Shown: positions 11,604-24,000, numbered from the stretch's first letter. The stretch: DNA of 64,000 nt from Sclerotinia nivalis (GCA_029531795.1 JAPEIS010000001.1:868001-932000); one strand, 5' to 3'. Notes: generated by a model from the letters alone, not told the origin. Made by a program: numbers and translations.

Positions 11604-14123
11604 ATGAATTCTTCATATGATGATCTTGTTCCACATCGGGATAATTATGCTTTGACCATTCTCACTCATCCGGCCATGCAAAGAAATAGTACTAATAACA
11701 ACAATTCTTCATCCAATAATTCCGATTCGCTATCCAACACCCCTACCGGTTCTAGCTTCCCGAATAATAATAATAATGGTAATAATAATAGCAATAGCTC
11801 TGGTGTCTTAACAACCCCGGACGCCGGTTATCTTCCACGTGGAACGCCTATCACAACGTCAATCTCTTCATTTACGATCACTAATCATCCTACCGACATA
11901 TCACAATACAGTCTTCAGCCTTCATTACCCAACCTCGTTGAAGATTACACAAGATCTCATCCAGCCATGAACACGCTTGTTTCTAACCCTACAGACCAAT
12001 TCTCGCAGAGTGCCTATATGAACCATTCATTTCAACCAAGATATTCTAGTAGTCTGGGTATTTTGGATGCGGAGAAGTACGATGATGGTAGGGGTTCGAT
12101 AGGATCTCAGAGTCATAATATGATGAGTATGAAGAGTCAAATGTCGGATCAGATACCCTTTGGAATATTGGAAGGAAATGAGAATAGTAGTGATACAGGG
12201 CCACCAAGTGAGGAGCAAGAGCAAGGGAAGAAGCGTAGGAAGAGAGTCAGCAACGAGTCCCCAAGTCTGGATGATGACGACGACGAAGCTCGAAAAAGGG
12301 CGAGAGGGAGACCGAGAGTCGATACTAAGGATGAAACTGCCGCCGATGTAAGTTATCTGTGTTTACATAACATTTTTATTTGGCGAAATCACCTTGTTTT
12401 GCACAGTTTCAATATCGGGTAGGATACTGGACACATATGTCCTTCAATACTTGGCGACATCAATAACATTACTAATCATTACCCAGAGGCGAAGAACTCA
12501 AATTCGACTGGCCCAAAGAGCTTACCGTCATCGCAAAGAGACAACGATTTCTTCTTTAGAGAAGCAGGTTCAAGAGCTTCGGGGTACAAATGAAGAGATG
12601 AATAATATCTTTCTCAACCTTTACGATTTTGCCATAAGTCGAGGGCTCCTACAGCGTGAGCCAGAGTTTGGCCAGCAACTTCAATCGACTACGGAAAGAT
12701 TCCTTGCCCTCGCCAAACAGAACGCCAGTGATGATCATTTAAGGGACGATGGTGAATCACCAGACAATATTGCACATGAGCCTCATATTGAGACCAAACC
12801 CTCTTCAAGTCGTCGAAGTACTCAGCGCTCATCTCCTCCCATTTCGCTCCCGGAAAAGCCGATTGTCACCGAGACGACAAATCCTTGGGGCGGATATATT
12901 GTGTCGAAGGATACTAGTCATGGAGAAGAAAGGCAGACCGAATATAACCAACAGGGCACAAAAGACCCTAAAAATTTCGAGGTAATCAGCAGGGCAACCG
13001 AGGATAATGCGAGTTTTCTTTTCGACTACATGAATCCCCAACAATACCGAGCCGAGATACCTTCTCCTACCATAGATTTTTTTTCTCAAAATTTTTACCC
13101 GGATGCCCAGGTCCCGCTTCCTCCTACCCATTCTTACTTTGAACATTCATTTGCACGTCGAATGCACCGCGCAACGATGGAAGTGGGTTATCGGCTACTC
13201 ACATCGCCAAATGCTCCAAAAGAAAAATTCCAAAGGGTTTTTGGCTATTGCTTGAGATATGAAACCATGGAGAATTGTGTATCACGATTTCAAAAAATCC
13301 TCAACAGTTCAGCGAAAGATACACTCCAGAATTGGCGCGCTCCGTTTGTTCACCTCGGAGGGGCAGGTACATACTATCCCAATCAACGCCCTGACACTGA
13401 CAATGAGTTCATGCCTAAGTTTCGTACTGGATTCTCCATGGGCCCTTTTTCCGCAGCATTTACACCACTTTTGGAAAATATCAGTTCTGATATGAAATGT
13501 ACTATTCCTGGGTTTGAAGGTGACTTCTTCGATCCCAACGATGTTGAAGGATATCTCAGGGGCCATGGATTTGATCCTTATCCCGCCGCCGATTATATCA
13601 CAGGTCAGATAGATCTCGAAGCTTTAGTCAAGGCCGACAGTTCAGAGACTGACAGCACTGACCCGAGATTCCCTCTTACACCTCGAAGTCCGACAGGTAA
13701 CGTCCTCGATGACAATAATCAAGATGCATACGACTTTGGTCATAATAATGGCGATTTAAGTAAGGAAGTTCAAAATGATGGCACTTCTGCTCTTATGAAA
13801 TTTTTATCGTGGAATGCCAATACTTTTAAGGAGACTAATCCCTTCGATTTATCCGGTCCGATATTTGATGGTGCGGCCGGTCCCAACTCTGAAAATGCTT
13901 GTCCTATTATTACCCCAAAGAACAAGAAACGTACTGTGACCATTAAAGTCGATACTCTGATACAAGGTATGTTGTGTAGACATTGATATTTGGGCTTTAG
14001 CTGATCATTATCTTCTTAGAATTGGCTGTTCATGCATCCTGCTTGGGGCGCGCTCCTGGATTCAGACGAGCCGATGTGAATGCTGCTATTGTTGCTGCAG
14101 CAAAAAAAGCTGGATTCGAATGA
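11604..14123 (+). CDS. bZIP-domain transcription factor (fungal, Yap-like basic region)
   Basis: Nuclear DNA-binding protein of about 775 aa. Exons are 11604-12347, 12487-13966 and 14020-14123, with consistent phases. Exon 1 encodes an Asn/Ser-rich, disordered N terminus and a basic, acidic and Arg-rich run (KKRRKRV, LDDDDDEARKRARGRPR). Exon 2 opens directly with the basic region RRRTQIRLAQRAYRHRK, then a zipper-like SSLEKQVQELRGTNEEMNN and a helical segment. The rest is a long fungal-specific region with VGYRLLTSPNAPKEKFQRVF, FGYCLRYETMENCV and a MGPFSAAFTPLLEN block. Exon 3 ends GRAPGFRRADVNAAIVAAAK. An optional 12-nt micro-exon (FQYR, 12409-12420) could be spliced within the first intron; the simpler 139-nt intron gives better continuity. 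In the basic region the usual invariant Asn of bZIP proteins is Ile. Target genes cannot be inferred. Confidence 0.85.
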
Positions 14124-14448
14124 GCCACGAGTAAATCTGTTTCCTAATGGCTGGCGAACCACGAATTCAGCACCTGCCCGAATGTTATTAATCAACATGG
14201 AACTCTTAATGATGGCTAACCTTAAAAATAGTTCATGACGCCTGACAGTTTCGTCTGAACTTTAAACCTATCAACACATTGATTTTTATCTGAAATATCG
14301 TCTCAAAATACTTCAACTTTGGATTTATAACTATATATTTAGTTTACAAGCACCAATCACTCTTCACCAGTCAGTTCACATATCGTTTGTTTTCAACATC
14401 TATATACCGTGCGATTCAAGTCCTTACAGCGAAAATTCTGCATTCGCA
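14124..14448. other. Short spacer, bZIP gene to small gene
   Basis: 325 bp holding the bZIP 3' UTR and the promoter of the next gene. No other element seen. Confidence 0.35.
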
Positions 14449-15349
14449 ATGGCGGATCAAAGTCAGTACATCACTCGCCAAATGAAATCATCTCTTGATG
14501 GCATGCAAACTGATCATCTTCAGTACCGACAAACTTATCAAGAGAGGGGGACCACGACAAAGCAGTTACGGATGCGCACCCGAAGGCTGATAGTGCGCCC
14601 ATTCAAGCTGGCAAACCCCTGAAGACTGGGAAAATGGTCATCACAATCGATCAGCCCCCAAAGTCTCAAATCCTCATCACCACACCAGGCTACGTTTGTC
14701 CCGAGCTGTGTGCATCGAAACCCCCGCAACCATATAAGTCTATTTCTAACATTGACCCTTCAACTACCTATAAATATGTAGCGGATATCCGGAGGGGCGA
14801 GATGTCAATCGAAGACCTCCGTAAGATGCAAAGTAAGATATTCTAAATATTCGTTATGCAGTGTGTTCAATTGTTCGGACTGCAGTCCGATTAGACTTTT
14901 TAATCTTTGAAAATGATTTAATCATATCAATTTTTATGAATTGATTGTTCCGAATATTTTCAAACCTATTCCAGTATTCAAAAGCCCCCCATTGCTGGAC
15001 TGACTGCAGTTCGGACTATCGGATATACTGTCATTCTGAAAATTTCGACTCTGAACGTACAAACTGACTCATCGCACCAGTCTCCAAAGTTCTGCAAAAG
15101 CCTACCATCACTCCTCAATCCCCGACACCAGAAACTTCATACCAACAGAAATTCAGGACACAACGACTCGAAAACATACCTACAATCGATAAAATAAGGT
15201 TCCAATCCAGATGGAATAATTTGAAGAGGCACACAGGGGTGGGATACTATAAAGGCCCCTTTGTGATCAGGCACTGGGAAACGGAAGTGAGATTTATGAG
15301 GCTTGAATACAAACCGAAAGAACATGAGCATAAGATGAAACGGCAATAA
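14449..15349 (+). CDS. Small hypothetical protein, 3' exon uncertain
   Basis: I do not recognise this protein. A 13-nt first exon (14449-14461, ATG GCG GAT CAA A) splices with GTCAGT...CAG to exon 2 at 14524. Exon 2 runs open through GKPLKTGKMVITIDQPPKSQ, ITTPGYVCPEL and YKYVADIRRGEMSIEDLRKM. At 14833 a GTAAGA donor is present; without splicing the frame stops at 14846. A coding-like segment follows at about 15102-15349 (YQQKFRTQRL, WNNLKRHTGVGYYKGPFVIR, ending at TAA 15347-15349). The natural CAG acceptor at 15081 joins in the wrong phase for this segment; the AAG at 15101 fits the phase but is a poor site. So either the gene ends at 14846 or the third exon is misjoined or frameshifted. Soluble and basic in its C-terminal part, with no signal peptide visible. 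Confidence 0.4.
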
Positions 15350-17590
15350 CTTGTGGAGGTTTATAGTTGTTTTTTTGAATTGGGTAGTTTGGTGTAGTGG
15401 GGACTCTTGAATTGAATTGATTATAAGAAGCGGTTGGGAATATATGCGGATGAGGGATTATACATCTTTCGATTGATGGATGATGAATGAGGAATGAGGG
15501 GTTTCATCAAAGCGAATGGATTTGGTCTTGGGTTAGTGTATTTGTCAGCGGACTTGAGCGTTTATTCGTTAGTTTGTTAAGTGTTATTGGTAATGAAGTT
15601 ATTACTCACTTTTATCATGTTCTGATTGTAAAGATGTTGGGATGAATGATGATTATATTATTGAATAATAAATACTATGGTGAGAACTATAGTTTGTGAA
15701 AGAGTTGTCTTTTCGAATGCTGTAGTTCTGGCTTATGAATTGTTTGGTTGTTGGGATGTCAGATGAGCTTTACTGTAGATAGGGGTTTTTATAATTATTA
15801 GCTTGTGGGTTGTTTGTGAATGGGATGGATTTATTTTCCTTGTTTGTTTTTTGTTGTTTGTTTGTATAGATCCCTGGATAATAATACACAAGTAGAAATA
15901 TTGGATAGATATAAGTGTAAGTCCCTTCAGGAAATACTTGAAGATGTCTGTGGATATATAATGCTTTGTTAATCATACATACATAGAGTTATCGTTATCT
16001 GTATGCTGTATTATATCTCGAAATTTAGTTTGGGAACAAAGGGGATAGATAAAATAAATAGGCTTTATAAGTTTTTATGATAATTTGAACCTCTATGGTT
16101 CATTCAAAATTATTCGTTAAAGTTTAAAGAGCTCTTCATTGAATGTGATTCATATATCTATTTCTTACAGTTGTTGTACAGTCGAAGTATAGAAGAAGCT
16201 GCAGTATACGTAAAGTAGCAAAGGAATAGCATCGAGAAGTTGGCGTGGGGTCTTAGATTTAGTATGATTTTTTTCAAGTGATAGAATGAAGATAATCTTA
16301 CAATAAGAGATAGACTGTAAAGAGTGCCAGGATTCTGTGGAAGTTAAAGCTCTAGAAGTTGATGAAATTTTTTAACCTAAATAGAGCTCTGTATATCTCA
16401 TAGAGCGGCCCGGGTTGAAAATCCTTCAGATGTATTGTTAATGGGTATGTAAGTGTCTTATTAGATGGTCCATGAAACTATACTAGGATTGAATGACGTC
16501 GTGTATTATATGTATTGGCAGTATATATATATATATACTAATACCAATGAGTATCATATCAGATAATCAAATCTGCGCGGTGTTGAAATGCACGAATTCT
16601 CGGCAATGAAATCAATCTTGTGATCTGCCTTGAGTATTTTGGGATTTGAAGGTCCTTGTAGTATTACCTGGTAAGAGGGTGTTCAATAACGTTAACGTCA
16701 ACGTTGAAACAGGGACAAAGCTGGTAAAATGAGTAGAAATCTAAGCAATTCTGATCGGCAATGGAGCACGAAGGAGAATTCCAAAATTGTACTTCATGAA
16801 TCTAGCACTATCAGGTGATGGTGATTTGGTTTGTTGAGGAAATTAGACAGGATAGCCAGAAGTCCAAGTTCTAAATCTATCCAGATTACTGACCAAATAT
16901 GTGATTTGTGAAAATAAAAAGTGATATCAAAAGAGTATAATAACTTCAGTGAATATTCAAGAGAAACCTATCCAGACAGCTGAAAGTCGTATGGTTGAGA
17001 GGGAAAGAGCAAATGGAAAATCTCGAGGAAGAGAACTCAAGTTATTCTAACACTAATTAATTCTCCACTTAGTCATTTTGCTTTATTGTCTAAAAATACG
17101 ACTCCTTTAGACTAGCTGCTCAAAGAAGGTGTGAGGATGTGATTTGTAGTGGATATATATTCATATAGTGAGGACATAAAGCCAGACAACTTTGGCTCAT
17201 TAGAACTTAGCAGTAAAAGTTATGACTTACCGTAACAAGATAAAATCAGAGGTTACAGTGATTAATGTCTCTTAGTTCCTGGGGTTATGAGGTGCCATTC
17301 GTTTGAGTATTTTGATCTCTTTTTTGGATAGATTCAACGATCAAAGTGATTTCAATGTTCACAAGAATTAAATAATTCTTATTGTTGGGCTGTATTCCAG
17401 ACAGTATGACCACACTTGATCATGTAGCTCCTTCTAGTTTTTGATGTCGTTCCTTCTTCTTTTGTTAATGTCAAGATCAGAATAAAAACACAGTAAATAT
17501 TCCTTCCTCCCTCCTCAACAAAACATCAATTTCGCTCAGCATTTTCAAATCAATCAATTATCAATATTTTTTCTTGCCTCATTCATAAAG
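15350..17590. other. AT-rich gene-free stretch
   Basis: 2.2 kb with frequent stops in all frames. It holds a (TA)n run near 16521-16539 and G/T-rich sequence at 15350-15560. No RNA gene, repeat or coding segment that I can support; the last 100 bp are C/T-rich, as in a promoter. Confidence 0.4.
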
Positions 17591-18832
17591 ATGTCGACAA
17601 GAGCTCAATTAGAAGAACGTGCATCTGGTCTAATCGAGGAGGCTGGAAAACACTTTGCATATAGGGCTGCAATTGCAATTCATGATCTGTTGAACCTGAA
17701 TGAGAGAGAGGAACGACATTACAAAGGCTTCTACGAAGATGATAAGATTTTCGATCTTACTCCTGCCTCGATGTTGCAAGAAAGACGGAGGCTCACGAAT
17801 TACCTATCGACCCTAGACCAGAGTATTCCGAGGTACTGGGCAGTAAAACTCCAAATTTTATGCCTTGAACACACAGACAGACGCGAGGTATTCAGAAGGC
17901 AGCTCGTGTATCTGGAAAATAATCCGAACATTGAAGGCTCAAAGGACATTTATGAGTATTTGATTAATATGTCGTCTGAGGCTCGGACTGTCATTTTAGG
18001 TCATATCAACAGAGCTCGGAATTTCACAGTCCCTGATGAGGAGAATGCTTTACAATGGGCTTTTGAAATTATGGCCAACCAAGGACGACGGGAAGATTTA
18101 TGGTTCATAAAGAGCTTGAAAAAGTACTATGAGATTTCGAGACCACTAATGGATGGAGTCAGTATTGACCCTTCCGAGTTTGGTGATATTATTCGCGATG
18201 AAATTTGGTGTGTTGTTACGGGAACTTGGGGACCAGCAAGTCGTCTGCAGGCTGTTAGGATCGTCCCGTCACGGGTAAGCACGGTTGAATTGGGTGCAAT
18301 GTTTCCCAGGACATCTTTTGGCAGACCATACCATCCCGAGAATGGTTTAATGCTCGACAAACAAATCGCAGAAAATTTTGAGGCATGTCGAATCTCTATT
18401 ATACCATTCAGTAGGGACGATAATGGATTAATCATATGGGAAATCCGTGTCATGGACTCCAACCTCTTGAAGCGCGAACATCACGAACTAGGATGTTTGT
18501 TTGAGGATATTCATGGATGGAAGTTGAAATTTTTGAATTGGTGTAGACCACGGCAAGACTACCTGCAATTCCAGTGGTTTATCTGCTTGGCTATCTCAGA
18601 AGCGAAGAATTTTAACAAGCGAAGAATGGATAGGGAAGTGGCTCATGGTTGGCAAGCTTGGGCATTGTTGGAGGATGACAACGGGGTCTTTCAAGTGAGA
18701 AGAAGTTTGATCTCGGAGCTGAGCAATTACTCGAGTCGCAAGCTTCCTTTTCATAATACATCAAGAAATGCAATTATGGAAGAATTGATGGCAAGGATCT
18801 TCAAGGTGAATGATGTGGTTGAAGGTCCGTAG
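17591..18832 (+). CDS. HNH-endonuclease-like fungal protein, probably inactive
   Basis: Intronless 413-aa protein. The centre (about residues 200-290) follows the layout of the fungal HNH_2 domain: CVVTGTWGP, then AVRIVPSR where the family usually has a His followed by (L/I)VP, then an NGLMLDKQIAENFEACR segment matching the family's NGL(L/F)L..SI...F(D) block. The expected catalytic His of the ..AH(L/I)VP signature is Arg here, and the Lys/His of the last block is also atypical. This suggests a domain kept for binding rather than cutting. The N-terminal 190 residues are charged and helical; the C-terminal part has GWQAWALLEDDNG. No signal peptide or membrane span. Such proteins are abundant and uncharacterised in fungi, and often vary between strains. 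The HNH assignment is by motif only. Confidence 0.6.
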   Translation: MSTRAQLEERASGLIEEAGKHFAYRAAIAIHDLLNLNEREERHYKGFYEDDKIFDLTPASMLQERRRLTNYLSTLDQSIPRYWAVKLQILCLEHTDRREVFRRQLVYLENNPNIEGSKDIYEYLINMSSEARTVILGHINRARNFTVPDEENALQWAFEIMANQGRREDLWFIKSLKKYYEISRPLMDGVSIDPSEFGDIIRDEIWCVVTGTWGPASRLQAVRIVPSRVSTVELGAMFPRTSFGRPYHPENGLMLDKQIAENFEACRISIIPFSRDDNGLIIWEIRVMDSNLLKREHHELGCLFEDIHGWKLKFLNWCRPRQDYLQFQWFICLAISEAKNFNKRRMDREVAHGWQAWALLEDDNGVFQVRRSLISELSNYSSRKLPFHNTSRNAIMEELMARIFKVNDVVEGP

Positions 18833-19937
18833 TCAAAATAAGGGGAACTGTAGTAGCCGTCAAAGCACTCTGAATGTCGGGAGTAGAGTGCAGGATTTTG
18901 TTAACGTACATTGTCTATACACAACATAATTAATCACAGTGTTTCCAAAAAAATTCCGAATCAGGGATCTGATTGTCTGATGTTTGGTTCCACATTGGAA
19001 TTGCTTACTAGAGGAAAAATAGAATAGTCCTTACCATCCTTGATGTCGTAGTACTATGATAGCAGACTAAAGTAGTTTGAGACGGAGTACGATATCCGTA
19101 TAGTATACAATTTAATTGTAAAGACTAGCTACCTAAGCAAGAATCAAGAATCCCATTCTTCAACACTCGGTTCGATCTTCAAATCTCCTGTAGGAGAGAG
19201 ATCGAACTATTCTATATCTAATTAAGTGGTTAAAATTTAGAAATATCTTTATTTTGTATTCGAAATTGAGCAAGGAAAGAGAGGGGGAAGGAAAGGGGAG
19301 GGAAAGGGGAAGGAAAGGAGGTCCTCTCTTGTCTTTTAGATAGAGGAATTAGTACAATACTCTTTATGTACGGCTATGTAGCTATGTAACTATGTAGCTA
19401 GGTCGGTGTTTTGGGTTTTGGGTTCTGGGAGTTAGATAATCAGATATGAGATTACTCTACAGAGTACTTTCATATTAAAGTTGTGGATATTTTGTTCGGA
19501 GAATAAAATTTTAGAATGTGCATTTTAATATTCGAAGAATTTCGTTTTTTCTTCGAACTATATATATATATATCCTAGATACATCTTAATGTTACTTGAT
19601 GGCTTTTATTTCGACACTCACGGAACGATGGATGTTTCGGGAACTTTTTCGATTTCTTCATGTAGAATATGAGGTAGGATATTCCCAAAACCCCTAAATT
19701 AACTTCTCGCTAATTATGTTGGACCCACCACATTTCTGCGAGTGTGCATTCTGAGATGTAATTGATAGGATTAATGTCTAACAAATACATTATCCTAGGA
19801 TATCTCCGAGAATTCAAAAACTAGGTACCCCGGGAAGATAATAGTGAATACTAATAAACATATGAGTCGAAAGAACTTGATATTGCAACAGGAAAAGAGG
19901 TGTTCAAATATGATTCCCCAACCCAACACATCCGGTC
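18833..19937. repeat. Spacer with purine-only tract
   Basis: No gene seen. Positions 19272-19321 form a 50-nt run of only A and G on the plus strand (GGGGAAGGAAAG-type units), and a (TA)n run lies near 19560-19572. The spacer separates two convergent genes, so it should contain both 3' ends. Confidence 0.5.
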
Positions 19938-22604
19938 TTAGTGTTGATAACGATTCAGAAAATCAAGCCTAAATATCCCCCCATGTTTTGAATTCATATG
20001 CTCATAGCACAACTTAGATTCCGTAAATGTTTCCAGACACATCCAACAAAGATGTGCTCCACACTTACACAAAATGTGATCACAACCGTCCGTCTTCTCA
20101 ATAGGAGTCTTACACTTGGGACAACTTTTGATCCCAATCCTCTCCATCAATTTCAGCGTTGCTTCATACCTCCCTGAGGTTTCGTCCTCGTATTCTGCGC
20201 ATGTTTTGTTCTCGTGTGGATTGTGGCAAGATGTGCAAATTACTGTGCAGCATTCGGCACAGGTGTTGAAATGCATCGTGTTAGTTACGCGATAGATAGT
20301 ATTGCAATTCGGTTTTGGGCAATAGCGGAATGCCTGCGGATTACGCTGAATGTGAGTTGAGAAGGAGGCCTCGAGGATGTCTTCAAATGCCTTGGATGAA
20401 AGAATCTCTCGTAGTTCTTCGAGGCTGAAGACCTGTTGACATTTTCCTATGTCGCCATGACAATTGATTGAGAAGTCTTTCCCGGCAGAGCTAGCGGCGT
20501 TACAAGAGAGTTCGAAACACTCAATGCAATATACATGATTGCATTTGGTTAAAACTGGGTTATCCGCCGGCCCCCAGCACACAGCACAATACTCGGTGGC
20601 GGCGATTGACTCGGAAAGCGGCTTTGATTCTCTCTTGCTAATCATTCTTAGTGCCGTCTCATATTCCTTTTCCGTACCTCCGATCAATATTCTCTTTGGC
20701 GTGGAGACAATGTCAAATGTGGCGACATTCTCTCCAAGTGTAGTAGTAATCATCTTAAAGCCACCATTATATGCCCACCGGAGATCTTCGGGTTTTAATT
20801 GGATGATGTGGGTAGAATGCGATTCGGCATTAATAATGTTTGTGATAATCGATTCCACCTCTTTGCACTTTTCTTTCGAGCCATAGAGTTTGAGCTCTTG
20901 CTTTCTTTTGTTCCGCACGATAATGACCCCATGCTCTTGCTGTATTTGCTTTAATCTCTGAAAGATAGTTCCATTACTGATTAGAGAAGGTGTCCACAAA
21001 GGTTTTTCATCACTCATCACCGTGATTCCATCCAATATCTCATTCAACGTCTCCTTCGCAGCAGCCACGTCTTTTGATACCTCGCTTTCAATCCTGAGAA
21101 CCCTATATTGGTGTCTGAGACCAGCACTGGGATAGATCTTAAATTTCAAATGCTGTTCATTCCAAACTTGGCTTGCAATGCGGATTCGACTTTGAACGGC
21201 ATTGAAAATCGAGCTCGCGACCTTGAATTTCGCGCTACTAACAAGCTGAACGGTCAAGGTCATAGTCGGGTAAAATGGCAAAGGCTTATTGTGTAGTGAA
21301 GTGACTGCTGCTCTCGCATCAGATTCCTCGTAGTATCGGGCAACGGCTTTTGCTGTTGTAGATTCAGAGGTCAGTAATTGCACATCACAGGAAAAATTTC
21401 GGGTGGAAATGAGGAGGGAGGTAGTTCGCTAAGGAAGAAGGAGGGTGTGGCTTGAAATTGGGGAATAGGATTAGGTGTAAAGAAAGAAAGACTCAATGCA
21501 ACGAACCTCTTTTGCCCTCTAGCTCTGTACTGATCTGGCTCCATTCGATTTGACCAGCCTGAAGTAACAGGGACATCACAATAGCACTAGCTTCTTCTCC
21601 TTCCACATCATAGCTGGCGACTCCTAGTTCTACATTTCGAGGCTTGTCTTGTCGTGAAGTTATAGCGGAAGTGATGTCTTTTTCCGTGGTTGCAGCAGGC
21701 AGGTTCGTGAGAATAAGTGTACAGGCCAGTGGGTTTCTTCCTCCGCCTTCTCTTGGTGGGTTACATTTTGTTGTTTGACCAAGAACCTTGTAAGTTTTTG
21801 AATTGAACTTGGTAAATGCTCTCTTTGCAATATCTTCGTTTCCAAATTCCAGCCATGCCGTCTTGGAAGGCTTATACCAAGAGCACTGAACCTTTTTGCA
21901 TTCGATTTGATGGGCATTTGTGCCCGGGGGTAAGCCGGCAGAAACCTGAAATGCTTCTATCTTTGGATATCTGGCTCTCGAACTGCTTCTCTCGTTGATT
22001 TTCGAACACAATCTCTTCGCAAAGGTAGGATCATCAACTTTTATATCTGCTGATGCAGTGCCATCCTGCTGTCGGATCCTCACACACCCTGGCATGATCT
22101 GTATTTCCCCTTCGGAAAAAAATGAAGCGACAGATTCGGATGTACTGTCTATCGGTAGCCCATCTATTCGAGCGGCGGAAAAGTCTGTCGGGAGGGAGAC
22201 TTTAGATACTTGCGCGCCGACATCGAATTGAGCAAGTGCGCCACCGAACTCTCTTGTGAAGTTGTCATGGCTTTGTTTTTCCTAGCATTCATTAGTATTA
22301 AGAAAGCAAAGTGTAGCATCAGGGAGTAAACCTCAGGGTCTAAATCAACGTCTATCTTCTTCCCCTTTTCTGCAAGATGAGAATAGGGACAGTTACTCCC
22401 GTTTCGACAATTACCTCTAGCATAATAATAGCATGGAATCTGCGAGCGAGGATCTTGCGTTGAAGGTAGAGATGCGGTCTTGGATTGTTGCCTTGGAGAG
22501 CCAGAAATGCGAGGTGTAGTAGTCTTCTCGTGAGAATAACGACATTTCTCTCCTCTCATGCAATATCCATTCGCAAAGAATTTGCACGGGGCTGGTGGAG
22601 CCAT
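19938..22604 (-). CDS. CCCH zinc finger / RBR-type E3 ubiquitin ligase
   Basis: Ubiquitin ligase combining RNA-binding-type fingers with a RING-between-RING module; RBR ligases pass ubiquitin through a cysteine in RING2. Exons are 22604-22332, 22281-21507 and 21352-19938, giving 820 aa with matched phases. Residues 7-25 and 58-76 are CCCH fingers (C-x7-C-x5-C-x3-H; CKFFANGYCMRGEKCRYSH is the first). The middle carries weak RRM-like folds (ACTLILTNLPAATTEKDIT). RING1 starts near residue 602 (EYCAVCWGPADNPVLTKCNH). The IBR follows (FRYCPKPNCNTIYR ... CAECCTVICTSCH), then RING2 near 759 (SCPKCKTPIEKTDGCDHILC, CGAHLCWMC). The Cys of DGCDHI is the predicted catalytic residue. All zinc ligands appear intact. 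The join at 21507/21352 is chosen because it restores GKR-AKAVARYYEESDAR. The substrate is unknown. Confidence 0.9.
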
Positions 22605-23500
22605 ATTTAACCTAGTATGTCGTCGGTTCTTTTTTGTGATCTGAGCTTTTGTGTTTATCGTGGGGATAACTAGCTACTACCCCTCATTTTGTACTTCATC
22701 ACCCCATAACGCTGGACGTGGGTCAGTCATCCAATAAGATTCATTACCAGCCTTTGTGTGGCTGATCTCGCCTGTTAGTACCGAGCATCATAGATTGGAT
22801 GAGAATGTTCTTTTGTAACTGACATATCATGCAACCAAACGGATTGTCAATAACAAACAATATGAGCATGGATTGCTCAGATCATAGACTTCAAGAATCA
22901 CCTAATTGGCAGTAGAAACTGAGCGCATCATGATAACAATGAAATAAGACTTCCTCATTTGCCATCCAAAAGTGATTTGTTGTTGTGACATCTATTTTCC
23001 AATAGAAGACACCTGAAAAGTCACCGAAGTAGAAACCGGTTCTACATGTGTTTAAATTTCAGGCGGTGGTGTCGACATATCCTCCACTGGAGTTAAGCAT
23101 TCTCATGATCTTGAGCTTATAAGAATTAATGCTATTTCCTGGTTTCTGTCAGCTCTGAGTCAACTGATGATGAGTAATGATGTGCTTTAGGAGGTGGATA
23201 CAGACTATTGTCGTTCCTCTCAATCAAGACCCTGCTCTCTTTTCTTTCATGCCCACGGAGATCTCGACTGACTGTTTTGAAATGTAGATTGGAGTTTGCA
23301 TTTGAGATAGAGATGTCATTGGTTGAGGTCCTGCTTTAAAAGCTGCTGACCTAGCTGCTCTGTCCTTGTCTTTTCCAACATTACAAAGCTCTTCTGTGAT
23401 TGTTTTAGTAATGACTAGTTTCAGTTTGTGTGAATTCACTCTTGTTACCATACCAAATTTCCCATGCAGTCATTATTGGGAGAAAGATGAGGAATCATGG
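22605..23500. other. Gene-poor spacer upstream of the RBR gene
   Basis: Promoter of the RBR ligase plus unassigned sequence. A TGAGTCA (Gcn4-type) heptamer occurs at 23156-23162. The short minus-strand open frame at 23224-23451 has no recognisable domain. Confidence 0.3.
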
Positions 23501-23531
23501 CATAATTGATCGAAGCTCCATTAGCAAAAAA

Positions 23532-24000
23532 CCAGCCATTACTAATAGCAATATCCTAGCCGCTCTGGTAGCTGGATGTCTGCCCATGTGATCTCAGAGT
23601 ACTTCTACTGACGAAATGCGTGTTCCGGAGGCAAACCATACCAGGTTAATGACATTCGTTGAATAATATACCGAGATATCGCAATCATCACACTCAGTGT
23701 TTGATAATTGACCGTTTTGCTGAAGAATTGGAGCCATATCGCATGGCGCTTCAATAGGTAACGTCATCACCATACTTTCCGTCACAGACTCCAGATATTT
23801 ATGGAACTGGTGAAGTCTTCTAATCATTACCGAGACAATGACTTTAATCGCCATCGCTACTTTCCTCGCCTCACCAATCTCGTCGCCACTTGACATACTT
23901 CCACTGGCACGAGTAATACATATCATAAAGCCAAACTCAAAAGTAAAAATTAACCACAGGCCAGATCAGCCCAAGTTGTCGAGAGACGAACCTTCATCTC
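23532..24000 (-). other. Possible small unrecognised gene
   Basis: A minus-strand open frame (23926-23594) encodes FHKYLESVTESMVMTLP, CDMAPILQQNGQLSNTE and CDDCDISVYYSTNVI. Two intron-like segments flank it. GTGAGG...ATTAG (55 nt) ends just before RLHQFHKYLES, but using it with the upstream frame gives a stop. GTATGG...CTGAG (49 nt) would join to ITWADIQLPERLGYCY and a stop at about 23532. I could not build a complete phase-consistent model. It may be a degraded or wrongly split gene, or chance. No family recognised. Confidence 0.2.
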
